DNA from: Aphelocoma coerulescens
Taxonomy: Eukaryota; Chordata; Aves; Passeriformes; Corvidae
Length of the DNA stretch: 64,000 bases
Reading direction: 5' to 3'
Assembly (NCBI RefSeq): GCF_041296385.1
Contig: NC_091023.1
Span: 11,036,924-11,100,923 of the forward strand
Position 1 is the first letter of the stretch. The number at the start of each line of letters is the position of its first letter. The position numbers and the translations under genes were made by a program. A model generated the notes under the pieces. It was not told where the DNA came from, did no database searches, and saw only the letters and a program-made list of their open reading frames with translations. Of this stretch, positions 11,501-24,800 are shown piece after piece.

Positions 11501-14500
11501 CATGAACCCCTCTAGGTGTCACACAAAGGAGATTTGTAGCAGTGCATGCCAGCTGATGGGAAAACAAGCAATCAGCTGTGCTTCTTCCGGCTAGGAATCC
11601 AACACCACAAATGTGAGTCTTCTATAACTCAGTGAGGTGCAGTGTATGAGGTCCTGCACAGATACCTTCACGGGTACAGGTCTTTCTTCCAACATGGAAC
11701 ACGGATTTGGACTTAATCATCTCTTTTTCAATTATCTCAACTCTCAGGGCAAAGTTTTCTCTCTTCTTTATCCCATGGGCACCCTTTCTAAGCTTTCATT
11801 TTCAATAGGTGTTTTCTTAAGAGACCCTCCTCAGGCAATACAGCTTTGCCACCCTCGCTCTGTAGCAAAGGCAGTAATATAAACCTATTTTTCATTGTCA
11901 CTCCAGGGAAAAACTATTCTGTCTTTGAGAAACTTCTGGTTCTCATTAGTTCCTCAATAGCAGGAAGCTGAAAGAAACTCTTGCAGAAATGTAGCCAGCT
12001 CATCATCAAGCGATAGCTCTGCATTCACGTACTATGCTCGTTACTTCACATTAAGAGCTTACACAAAGTGCTGGACTTTCAAGACATCTGGCACAGATTG
12101 GAGCCCTTTCACTACAAGATAAAGAAAGCTGTTGAAGTTTTCAGGTCTCAGTTCTCAAGTTTGCTTGGCTCCCTCTTTTAGTATGTGATGGAGAATGCTG
12201 ATCCGAATTAGATGTACTCATCTGACTTGGAGGTATCACAGAAAGCCACAGGCATAGCAAGCAATCTCTGTTAAGGGATGATTCATTTTGGGAGTTTTCT
12301 TTTGGTGTGAAAGATCCTAATCTATAATTCAGCTTTTGAAACTGAAGTTGGGAACCTAGACCTACAACTTGGTGTTAAGAGCACCATTTTCACTTCAGTA
12401 TTTCTATTAACAGAGAAGTCTCCACACTCAATTTGCCACCAGGTGCTGTCTTAATGATTCATGAATTGCAACTGGTAATTTTTTTCCTACAAGCTATATG
12501 CACTCACAAAGAATAAAAACAAATTTCCTGGAAATTAGAGGACTGTAGTAAATAGCTATGAGGTTTATGTCACTAACTATAATAATAACACATCATATAT
12601 TACTGTCCAAAATGCAAACCAATTGCCTCATCTTTCCTATGTTGAATAATTCAAAAATACTGACCTTGATGACTCAAGACTTAATCAAAAAACCCACAGA
12701 TGCTCCTGAAAATAATTATCTTCTTTGCAGATGTGGCAGATGGTGCTACATCAACTAAGATGAGGTAATTTAAAGAATTCCCCAGGTTATCACTAAAGAA
12801 AATTAATCTTGTGAAACAATATCAGAAACTTCAATTTCCTACCATCTTGAATGAGTATAAACAGCTTCCCAAAACTTGCTGTTCAATAATCATTCCTAAG
12901 GAGCAATCTCAATAAATGATAAGTGACCGTTACGTATGTTTTTTTTGAATCAATCATATTACAGCCTGCTGCTTTTCCTCTTTTCATTATGACTCCTAAT
13001 CTTGGCATTTTTAACATAGAAAACATACTGATCCATGAAAAAAATAATCTTGAAGGAAGCAAAGTGAATAAACGGAGTGAGGTTTCTCAGTGCAAATAAT
13101 GCCAAGCTCTAGTAAGCTACATTTCTTGTGTTCTGCTAATATTTGTAGTGAACATCATGAACAACAAAAAAGGGATGACTCTCATTTTGAAATAGAAATA
13201 TGGGAGAAGTGAAAGCAGAGCAAAATACCTTAGCATCTTCCTACTTTTACCCTCACAAATAAACCCAAAAGCTACTCAGCAACTGAGGAAGGCAGCCAGC
13301 TTAATCCAGACCCTAAGCAAGAAGCAGTTTTGAAAGGCATGCAATGTTCAAACAGCACGTCAACTTCAAAGCCTTTTTGAAGTGGACAGACTAGTCATAC
13401 CCTTTCCTCATGCTACCTTTCAGATTTTACAGTTTTAAAATTTGCCTTTGTAAGTAAACAGGTCAGCAAAGTAACTAGGAGCAAAATCTTTAGATGTAAC
13501 AGTGTCAAAGTTACCATTCCAATCCATATAAATGGTTTTTATTCAGTCTGGACCATGTGTATATTTCAATCAGAGCACAGATGGTTAGGCAAACAGACGC
13601 TCTATAAATACCTCAAACAAATGTCTTTCTGATTTTGTTATGGATTTGGAACCCATGTGCAGAATATAATCACTAGCAATATCAGGACCTCATCTTGTAA
13701 GGTATTCATAGACTTTTTTCAGTCTCCCATGGCTGTTACTGGCTTCACTGGAAACTAAAATACTGAATATTTCCCTTCATTGTCTATGCAGTTTAACAGG
13801 TACAGGATGGGGTTTTCAGATCAGCACACCAAAAAGACTAGAAGTTTAAAGGCTTTATATTCAGATTGCTCATTTCACAGTGTCTATTGGGTACTCTTGA
13901 TTTACATTTCATTTTTGTCACTGATACAGCTGCCAAAAGACCAGGTCTTTAGCTACGTGCTGATGAAAAACAGAAGCAGAGAAAAGACAACCCATGCTGG
14001 GGTATACTTCACAATGCCCAAAGAGCCCTGAATGACTGAATTCTGCTCCAAATTAAACCAGTAAATAAATCCAGAAGTCTCTGTAAGCAGTAGCAATCAT
14101 CAACCTTCTTTCACATCGTGTTTTTAAAACATTATAAAAGAACGGACAAGTTTTACTGAAGAATAAATGTAAACAAAACTAACTACATTTTTTTATGATC
14201 TGCTTGGAAATATTCCTTCGTTTACTGATTGAATTACTAAGGGTAAAATAACAAGGCTTTATATACAAGTCTGACGAACTCCTCCACATTCAATAGCTAT
14301 GGCAGGATATATTCAGTTCGGAGAGCTGACAAACAAATCAAAGAGTTGACACTCAGGAGCTAAATGACAGATGATTGGGCTGGTGGGTTTTGATGGTTAA
14401 CTGTATTTCAGTAATTTACTGTCAGAGAGTCAACCCAATATAAACTGGCTCTTGCACACAGCTGATAGGCATCCTGCCTTTTTCCCACCTATCCATGGGT

Positions 14501-16879
14501 TTGACATGGCTTTAGGATGATTCTAGATGGACCTTTGTTATGCTGGTAGAATGGTTACTTACTATGAAAACCTTCTAGAAAGAACAGGCTTGGACCTTAG
14601 TCAGAGGAGACTACAGAAAAGCACAAGAGGAATGGTGAGATCTCTTCTGGTGGGCAATGCCTACAACAATTCCCAGGTAACAGGAACTTCGGCAGAGTTC
14701 CTAAGGTGGAGGGTGTTTTAGAAGGTATGAAAAGATGCCCTGGATCAACAGCTAGGAACCAGGCAAGGTCTGATGAAGAACGACTGAACTCAGGAAAGAT
14801 TAAGGAACAGACCCTTAAATTCGGGGAAGGCCAAAGGACTTTACCTTATGAAGATGGACTGAAAGACAACTCAGACTGCTTTTCTGCCCCAAAAGCAAGG
14901 AGTCTGTGTTCAGGTCTGGAGTGCCAGCCAGTGGGAAACTAAGGCTCTGTTGAGGGTTTGACTGCAGGAAAGATAAGAAATCTTGTTAAAGGAGGGATTC
15001 TTCAAGCATTTAGTCTGTATACATATAACTTAAGTGAGCAGTGCTGACAAGGAAGAGGATTTTAGAGAGATACAGGCACAGGTATTACAGAAGCATCAGA
15101 ATAAGGCAGCTTCATATTCTCCACAGCAAAGCAATAGGCTTGCTACTATTTAAGCCTACTAAGTCAGCAAAAAACAATATAAAGTCTGAAATATTCTTAA
15201 AAAGATGTCCCACAAAAAATTCCTTATTCATTTAGCATATGTAGGTGTACTGTACAATAGTACTGGTCCTCGTGCTAGGGAAATGAGGACAAACGAGGAA
15301 ATAATTGTTTTTCCACTCTAGCAAAAATATTCATGACTGTGCATTTATTAAGAAATCTATATTATTACTGCATTTTTGATGGCAATGCCTATTCTTAATA
15401 TAGATTATGTTGTTAGTGCAGTACAGTGTAATAGTCCAAATGTATGATGTTATCTGACCCTCCTTTAAAAAGAATGGAAAAAAACATTGTGACACAGCTG
15501 GGAACTGGTGAAATTGGGTCCAAATTAAATACATAACAAACATGCAAGCAGCTCCCACAGATTTCAACTAGAAATGGAAATTCTCAGCACTTTTCAAGAT
15601 GAAATCAAAGATGTTGCAAATTAGGCTTTCATGCCATAAACCACTGGGTAATTTTTCAGTCTGTTTTATGTGTTTCTTGTATCTAACAAACAACTTGTGT
15701 TCACTGCCTGCTCCTCTCATCCTTTTGCTGTGCACAAACTGTCAGCTGGGCATTTCAGGACAACCAGTGCAACACGACATAGGAAGACACCAGTGTTTTT
15801 ATGTGGCATATGTAAATCTTGCCTTAACTCATTCATTCATTAAGTATTTTTGGCATCCTATTTATATGATATAGCCACACATCACAGTCAAGCTTCTCAA
15901 CCAGCTTTTGTCATCAACAAATGTGATTCTCATTCAGAGCATCAGAGCAACAACAGTCAGATACTGACAAAACAAGCCACAAAGCACAGCACATGCAATG
16001 AAGCATTTCACTATCTGACAACCTTTTTTAAAGGCTACCCCTTTAAAGATCTCAAATTTAATTTATAAAAGCTTTTCAGTGATTGTATTCAAGACAGATA
16101 TTGAATATTTCTGAAGGGAAGAGTAATGTGACAAAGATGTTCATAACTTACAAGTAAATGCATATGTCATGATTTTATTTGAATAGAAAATGTGTGTAGC
16201 TAATCAAAACTTGCTAGCTGTTCGTGTGTTTTCCTTTTTAGATTGATTACAAATCAAATAGACTGTACAAGCGTAATTGAAATGTGGTAGGTAGTCAGGA
16301 TGATGTGCGTGATCAGAAGCTGAACATCACTTTCATCTTTTGAAAGACATTCTTCTAATGTTCGGCAGACTTTCCGAAATTCTTTGTACTAGCTCTCCAC
16401 AGAAATTATTAATCTGTCTTTGTAATTACAAGATTAAGAAAGGGGTGACCTGCCTGAACCTAAATACAGATATTTAAGGTAGAAGCTTGGGAATTTCCCA
16501 CTGTTGCAGAATCACTTTCAGCTACTTTAAAAAAGGTAAAGGGCAAAGCTGTTAATGAAAAGGGACTACTGATACTGGAAAACCAGATTTTTCAACAGAG
16601 AACTTGAATTATGGAACAGGTTGAATTATGGAACAGTCTTGGAAAGAGAAAAGTATATGTATGACAAGCCAAGTGGCCACAGTATCACACTGTACAGTGT
16701 TCTTTATTACAAATCATGAGAACTTCAATGTAGCATTGCTGAAGACGCACCTTTTCGTATCACAGATGCTAATGTCTCTGAATACTACAGGAAATTATAA
16801 CAAAATACTTATTTCAAATGCCTGAAGAATCCCCAGCCACCAGTAAGCCACAGAACTAATCAGCATAGCATGACAACTT

Positions 16880-16930
16880 TTCTTTTCATTTTTTTTTCTT
16901 TCTTTTTTTGGGGGAAGGGGGCAGGGGGAG
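16880..16930. repeat. Pyrimidine-rich then G-rich simple sequence
   Basis: A T/TTTC-rich tract is followed directly by a G/A-rich segment (GGGGGAAGGGGGCAGGGGGA). This is low-complexity DNA within intron 1 with no gene content. Confidence 0.8.
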
Positions 16931-18241
16931 CATTTCTAAGTCAAACAGAGTAGAGGGAGAAAAATATGGTGAGGCTATCAGGAATCTGTAAGGCATGCAC
17001 TAGCTGAACCAGTGTTATGCCATGCCTTCACAACACAGGGACAGTGACACTTCAGAACAATCCCTCCTACCAGTAAATAACCAGGTTAGTCTGTGTGGAT
17101 GTTCTTAGTCATGAAGGAGGGAGTGCTTCAAGTGAAACAGTCAGATTAGCTTCACCCTCAACTCAGTGGTGTCTGGCAGGTATTTTTGGAGGCCACCAAA
17201 GACATTTTGATCTCCTGTTTGGCAGAACAGATTTAAGCAGGTGTTTTGAGCCCAAATGCCCAAATTCATCTCTTCTATTCAACCACAAGAGAACAAAGAC
17301 TTTGCTGCTGTGAGCAATGCCAGGAGATTTGGTTGATATTCTTCCAAGGAGAGTCTGCTCTTCTTCCTCTGCTCTCACTAATAACACTGCCCAATTGTAA
17401 CATCATTTCTAAAGCTGTAAAATGAAGGCAATTTGCAGCCTATTGTAATTTGTTTCTTTGGTCAGGCAGCTATACTGACATATCTATACATTAAAAAAAA
17501 TTTGGTCAAAATGACACTATGATATTGGTCCCTACTAAACTCAATTTGATTATGGTAAATATTTTACCTTAATGGTATCTAAAGTAATTTCAAAAGTACC
17601 TATCCAGGAAATGTATTATTTCTAGTAAACGCATATATTTCTTCAACTCCATTCTGTTTCCCAGCCCTTTTGATTTGAAAGAAAGTCAAGTTGATTTAGA
17701 TTCCTGCTAAACCTTCCAAAACATTGTTTAGGATTATAATAGAGTTCAGAAAGCAGTATGTTTTTACCTTGACTAATGATACTAGAAAAGTAAAACAACA
17801 GTCTAAAAAAAAAGTGTTTTCATCTGAAATAGTCACAGAAATTTCCTATTCTCTTTAATCCAGTATTGTTTCTATGACCACCTGCAGTTACATTCATAAA
17901 CTATCTAGTTAAAATGTCAGGGTACGTTCTGCTTATTTTAATGCCAGAGAATACATTCTGTCATTGCTTATTCACAACAAATCTTATTTTAACATATTTT
18001 ACATTCTTGAAATATTCTTGAACAATTCTGATTTGCTACTAATATCCAAAAGAAACACAAATCTTATCAATTTTAATGCTGTGTTTATGTTAATTAATAC
18101 AATCTGTGATAAGACAGAAAACAAAATCTCAAAACTCATTTGCTTAAAAACATGGGTTTTTTTCAAAAAGTATGATAACACTGGTAGAGATGTGAACAAA
18201 ATGAAGCTGCCTTTAATCAACTTGGCTCTTAGTATGATAAA

Positions 18242-18246
18242 ACATG
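18242..18246. repeat. Target-site duplication, left copy (ACATG)
   Basis: Identical to 18889-18893; the two copies bracket the solo LTR exactly at its TG and CA ends. Confidence 0.92.
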
Positions 18247-18888
18247 TGTCTTGGGGTGACTATGATGTGTATCCCATATCACTGCCTATGCCCAGGAATT
18301 AATTTTGTGCCTTTCTATGCCTCTAAACTGAGCCTGAGAGGGGGAAGGAAAAACTGAGAAAAACTTCTTCAAAGCAGTTTGCAGCTTGTTCAAGGTCACA
18401 CAGAGATAGCCATATTTTTTTTTTCAGCTGCGGCAGGGGAGCGAGGAAGCACCCGGGTTGCTGCTTTCCAGTCAGCTTTTGGCCAGTTGTTCAGTTTCTT
18501 TTTCTCCAGAGAGAGAGACTGAGAGTTGGACTTTTTCTTCCTTCCCAGGAATTTCAGATTTTCTCTCTTTTCTGCTGGACTGCTTCAATATCAGAGCACA
18601 TCGGGAGGACTTTCCACTGAGCACAGAGGGCCTGGCCCTGGGCCAAGCCCCAGCTCCGAGGAGACCAAAGGGAGGACTCTAACACTTTCCCAGGTTGTTT
18701 TTCTCCATAGCAAAATATTATTATTTAGCATTATTATCCTTTTCCTGTGTGTTTGTTAAATAAATAGTTTTTATCTCTTTCACTTTCCTTCAAGGAAAAT
18801 TATTTTTTTTTCCCCGAACCTGGTGGCGGGAGGGGTGGTTGTGCCTTCTCTCAGAGGATATATTTCTAAATTTCACCAAACTGGAACA
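18247..18888 (+). mobile_element. Solo retroviral LTR, 642 bp, with 5-bp target-site duplication
   Basis: The element starts TGTCTTGGGG and ends CTGGAACA (TG...CA ends). It is flanked by an identical 5-bp direct repeat, ACATG, at 18242-18246 and 18889-18893. A polyadenylation signal AATAAA lies at 18759-18764, leaving about 125 bp of R/U5-like sequence after it, which sets the plus orientation. No second LTR or retroviral internal gene is adjacent, so this is a solo LTR left by recombination between two LTRs. A 5-bp duplication fits ERVL-type (class III) or some class I elements, while alpha/beta-type elements usually make 6 bp. The short open frames inside it are incidental. It lies antisense to SPHKAP in intron 1. 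Confidence 0.93.
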
Positions 18889-18893
18889 ACATG
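18889..18893. repeat. Target-site duplication, right copy (ACATG)
   Basis: Identical to 18242-18246; starts immediately after the terminal CA of the LTR. Confidence 0.92.
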
Positions 18894-21800
18894 CTTTTTG
18901 TGCAATTCTGTCAAGATACTGCAAACACTGTCATTGGTTTAACTTGCTTCAATTTGTGAAACCTTTTTTTCCAGAGACTATAATGCGATTAACAGGATTG
19001 AGTGGTAGGTGAAGGCAACATTCACAACTTTTTCCTCACTTATACCAGCTTTAAAAAAGTGTGAGATTTCAGTCCAAGAAACTATGATTGAGCTTTTTTG
19101 GCAAGATGAATGCTTCTTTCTACCCCCTAAAATCTACAGCCTTTCATACTCTATATAATGAACATGGGACGTGATCTCTGAGAGTCTAAGAGTGAATCAG
19201 GTCAATGTGTTATTAATTTAATGAATCTGAATTTTTTCCTGGGTGGCATGACGTAGATAAACTGCCACTGCTTTGCAATGAACTTCAGATGAAGTATGAA
19301 ACTGCTGTAATACCTGGGCTTGACATGGTTAACTTGTTCTCACTGGGATGCACAAGCTCCAGCAGGACCATCTGCACCACTGACTGAGCTCAGGTTAAGC
19401 TCTCAGACAACCTTATCGCTGCCTGCAGCGTGATTCTGTCAGTACTTGCCAAATGAGTATTCCTACGCTTACACCTAATGAAAAAAAATATAAACCAGCT
19501 CTGCCTATTAACTTCATTAAGAGTAGAGGTTGCCTCTTGTTTCATGTCTTTGGGTGTGTTTAAATTTTACTCTGATCAACATGACAAAGTCTAAGCTCTT
19601 TCAATTCAGAGGAACAAAAAAAGAAGTATGCACTTAAATCCAGGTTTCACTGAATTACTATTGTTTCATTAGTGGGGGTCACTGTAACAACTGCAGCTAC
19701 AGAAAAACACCGTTAATACAGAAGTCTGGTTCTGTGTATCCAAAAGCAACCCATGCAAAGTAAATCTGGCCCTACTGCCTCTTTGTTTCATTACTGGAGT
19801 TGGACTAGTATTTGTATTTATATTACTTGTTTATGGCCTGTCACTATTTTTTTCAGTAATTAATTATTTTTCTAATATGTGATGCCTTAAAAGCCTTGCC
19901 CTCTGAATCAGAAAATCACCTGTTGCACTCAACAAATATGTACTTACCTATGAATTAACTTTTCTTGTATGAAATAAAAATCTGCTGCTGCTGCTAGTAC
20001 CAAAAGACACCTCTCTCTTATAGTCACATGCACTGTTCCATAATGCACAGATTTCCAAAATCTGAGAAGTATGGGTATACTTGTAAAAGTACCAAAACTC
20101 TGTGTTTGGTAGCTATACTAACATTTAAATCGTATCATACAAACACTGATACAGGTCATGTATGCTACCTTTGGGATTGTGGATAATGTGACCATTGGAT
20201 TTCACTGAATTTATGGCACGTATTATGTTTAGGATTGAAGGTCTTGGCAGATACAATGTGGTCATTTAACAAAGCTCCCTAATAGCTGTGCTATTACTTC
20301 TGTATTTTTACATATTCAAGAAGCAATTTTTTTTTTATTCCAGCTGAGGGGAAGGTCTTATTCCAGAGTTTATGTGAGGATAACGGGTTTTCATTTCAAC
20401 ACCACAGTACGCAAATCTTTTCCTTTTAAAAATAAATGATCTGTTCATTTTTATTAGATGTCTACAATGGTAATAATACACATTTTTCACTGAGAAGAAG
20501 GACATTACCCTGACAACATATAAGAGGAACAATCTAAAAGTATGTTGCTGAAACATTACCCTGCTGATTTGATCTCTTTCCTTTTCAAATTGAAATAGCA
20601 TAGATGGTTATAAATGAGTCTTAGGGGAAACAGATTGGGACCTAATTTAAACACAGTTCTGAAAACAGACAGACACCCTTTCTTTCTTCCTTTAATATTC
20701 TGAAGAGCCACTGCATGTAATGAACAGCTCCACTGCAGATGGAATACCTGTATATGAAATTCTGTTAACTACACAATCTCACAGGGACTGCATGAGGACC
20801 ACAGAAGTTTTTCACTGCTGAAAGAAAATACAAGTCCTATGGAATTCTGTGCATCTTTCTGTTTAAGAAGTTTTAACTACACCACAACAATGTATTCATT
20901 CAATAAATTTCAGTTTTTCAGCAATTAATGTAAAAGATCAAAACTTTTCCAGAAAACAGAAAGCTCTCATAATACCTGGAAGATAGTTACTGCAAGTGCA
21001 TGCAGCCAGCTCAGGACAGTTCCAGTCTTAAAAGTGACTACTTAGGGTTATACAGGACTTGCTGACCAGTTCTGAATTTCACTAGCAGTGAAATATGTAC
21101 TGCAGCATCAAGTTCTGTGTTAGCAGTTTTAGAAAATAACTTTTTCTTTCAGCTATAAATTAAATGTAATCAAGATTTACAAATGAAACTTTCTTACAGC
21201 ACTCAAGAATAATTAGATAAAAACAAATTGTGATGCCACAACCAAGAGGAAACATAACTTTGATAAAAACCACCTACCTATTGTGTGTCATGGGCACTTG
21301 CAGTAGCCAGATATTTAATAACAAACAGGCAACTCTTGAAGTGAAGAAAATTACTGAGGGAAACTAAAGAGATTAATGACAACAATCCAAAGGTTGACAA
21401 GGCTAAAAAAAGAAGTTCTAAAACTCACCCTGGGCAGCAAATAAATCCCAGATATAGTAGTATTAACCTGCACATGCTAATTTTGTAGTTCTGGTTAAAA
21501 GAAAACCAGAAATATGCAGTATGGTTTTTTTCTCTCTGTTTCAGTGAAGTAGGAGGAAGGGAGGCTGTACTGTACATGCAGTCTGAAGCACTATCGAATC
21601 CAATCCACTGATAAGCAAAAGAGGTTGTTAAAAGATTGGGAAACAACCCCCACAAGTTTCTGACACTCAGATCCTGAGAGATGTGAAGTTTTTCAAAGAG
21701 TCTCATCCCTATGAGTGCCAGGCAGGCTTCCCCTTCCTGCTTCTTCCCAGAGAGCACAGCCAGGTGCCTGTACAACACACCAGAAGAGGAGCTGCTGCTG

Positions 21801-24800
21801 CTGCATTTTATCCAGTGAGTTGGTAATTAAAGCTATTGTTTTGATGTAGAAGTTTAATTAATTTTCCTTCTTCTGAGAAAAAACTAGGGCTATCTGCTGC
21901 ACTTTTGAGTAAATGCTCAAAACTACATGGCTATCAGTGCTTGCATTCCTGGTCCTTCATGTTGAAGCTGTTTTCCCACTGAAACAAGTCAATACTGTGT
22001 CTGAGAGCAGCTGCAGCGAGTGTAATACAGAGCAGCGAGCCTGGAGGGAGCACTACTGGGATCCCTGCCGTCCCAGGTTGGTATCCTCAGTGGAGGGAGC
22101 TCTCTCAGCCTCCCTCTCAACCTGCTCCTGCTCATCAGCACCTCTAGCACACCACACTGCCGTCTGTGTATGGGACTTCTGGCTGTTCAGGTGCCAGTCA
22201 TGGCTTAAAATTTAGAGGGTGCTCTTACACCCAAGTTTAGGCAATGACAGCTGCATGAGAAGTGACCAGGGTTCATTACCCACAGTGCAGATAAAGGTTC
22301 CCATGAGTCTATGCCTCCCTCCCTCCTTCTCAGGTAGTAGCTGAACCAACCACACGTAACAAGAAAGAGTAAAGTGATTAACATAGGGCTGAGGAAGGAG
22401 ATGACAAAACCTTGATGAATTAGTCAGTATGCCTACAATGATTACCAGGAGGAGGTCATAACCTAAATCATATACAGAATGAACAGCACAGCAACAAAAT
22501 ATGGATGTTTCCAATTATCACTGATAGTTGTTAGTATTTTTCAAGTCTGTCCTAGGGGCAATATGTCTGGAGAAGGAGAGGACTGAATGAAGGAGGAGAA
22601 CGGTTGGTACTCATAGGCAGACTGTGATTAGTGTGACTGACACTACTGCAACTACTGCAGTCACAAACGGGAGAAGGGATGCACAGGATTAGAGCCAGAG
22701 CTGAAAGAAGAGATTAGTGGATGTTTTCAGGAAAACAGTGAGAAATTCATGTGGGAGGCTAGGGAGACAGGATTAAAGAATTCAAAACAGACATGATTGG
22801 TTAAATAAAGGAAGAAGAGGAGGTGCCAAGCCTGGACACAAGCAGTATGGTTTTGTCACTGTAGTGTGCAAGTGGGTTAGTGAAACAAAGCATGGAAATT
22901 CTATAGTTAACTTCTTTAATACTTTTACAAGTCTCTCTCCTCCCTTCACCTACAGTCCCATTCCTCAAGGGATCAGATTCCTCATGCACAGACTTATGAC
23001 CTTTGACAATTTAGGTTCCTTCTGGTTTTAGCTGATTTTTTTTTCTCCCCTGACCTCACTGAAGGAAAGCATCTCTGAGAATTTTGTCTGTGTTTAACAA
23101 CACAGGTTAGCCAGGTTAGTGAACTGCTTAAAGTAATTGCCCATGAAAAAAGGGCATAGCATGTTATTTCAGGAATTCCCACCACTGACATTCAAACTAA
23201 CATTAGAAGAAGTTAGTGAATATTGAAACTTATCAGATAAATTTCCTGGCTGCTCCACTCATAATATCTGGTAAATTCATCTGCTAATTTGCAAATAAAA
23301 AGCATACCCAGCAAGTATTAAACTGATTCCTCTGGCTGGGCTGCAGTACTGGTTCTGCATGAGTGCAGAAAAACAAATTTCATCCTCATATGTGATGCCA
23401 GCTGCTGCTCTAATGCAGGTAGTTTCCTGATAATGGGAGTTCTGGCATTACACACTTGTTCAGGGGATTTATTAGTTCTCTTTTATTTAAATAAGATTTG
23501 TAACACATTTGGTTTTCTTTTACTCATAGAGGTGGAAAAATACGGAGAAAAACCTGTAAGATGTGGTCTCTCTGGTCAGTCTCACTAAACACTACCCATT
23601 GCTCCTCTTCACTTATATCATTTCACTCATCACTGACAATTTTTCAGAATAAATTTTTAGTATTGATTTCTGTTTATGTGCTGCTTCTATGTTTGTTTTA
23701 TTTTTGTTGGCATTCTCTTTTCTTTAATTACTTATTCAAATTAATTGTCATGTGTAGCTTAGTCCCATGGCTGTTGTGCAGTCTTTGCCTGCAACCTTGT
23801 CTCCTTAAAGGATCAAAGTTTTTTTTCACTCATTCCTGAAAGCATCTTAGTACAAAGACACCAAATCCGTTTTCTCTGTTATACAAGATCCAGGCTGCTT
23901 TGCTGGACCACAGGAGCAGCTGTCAGCTCTGCCTGTGACAGTGTTACAGTGTAAGTTCCAGTGGGCACTGAGTGTGTGCCACATGTCTGCTGCCTGTAAG
24001 GAAGCTCTGATACAGCCACAGCTTTTGGATCTCTTCTCAGCTTTAATACCTTAACTTACCTCTTTACATTTGTGGCCAGCCCTAGTACATTCATCAAATG
24101 TAAACAGTGCTTGGTTTCCATCAGGAACTTGTAAAACGAGAAAGGCTTTTCCTAGCCATTCTTTGTGCACTATGTGTCACACCAGGCATTTCTGAGATGT
24201 AGCAAAGATCATTTTGCGTTGGTGATAGAACATGTGTTTTTATTACATGCAGAGCAACTTCTCAGAAATAGCCAGACTTTCTCTGGGCTTGTCTCTTCAC
24301 TTTTTATATCATAAAACCTGCTACTTCTCATCCCTGTTGAATGTACAGGCATTTTAGTTTTTCTGAATTACTATTCAGCCCAATGTCACTTCTAAACCCT
24401 AGTGCTGTGTCTAATTCTGAATTGAAGAACACTTTTAATTCCTCAATTTCTTTCTAGTATTTACACAAAAAGTGTGTTGAAAGCAGGTGCCAGTCCAAAA
24501 GACATGTTGGAAGACTTTTATTTGGCAGCCAACACTTTCACACAATTGGCCAAAACCTGCGATTGTTTATAGGTTTGGTTTCATAAGCTTGAGCAGAGAA
24601 ACTGCAGTTTTACTGAAGGGGGCAGTTGTATTTCCTTAGGCAGCTATGCAGCAGCATCCCAGATAGTCAATAACACAGGGGCCAGAAACAAGGAAATTCC
24701 TGCCTCATATGTAAAAAGTTCAAGCATTTTTATTCCTGTCTCTCACCTGAAGAGGCAAAGTGCAAGGTGGTATATTTAAGATTTTAATGTGGGGGTGTTT

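Noticed and set aside
12430..12455. CTCF-like core CCACCAGGTGCTGTC
   Set aside because: One loose match to a degenerate motif in 64 kb is expected by chance.
12733..12768. A short plus-strand exon look-alike after TATCTTCTTTGCAG
   Set aside because: It lies antisense within SPHKAP intron 1, has no partner exons, and its dozen residues match nothing known to me.
18458..18759. Open frames of 74 and 77 codons on the plus strand
   Set aside because: Both lie inside the solo LTR, which carries no genes of its own.
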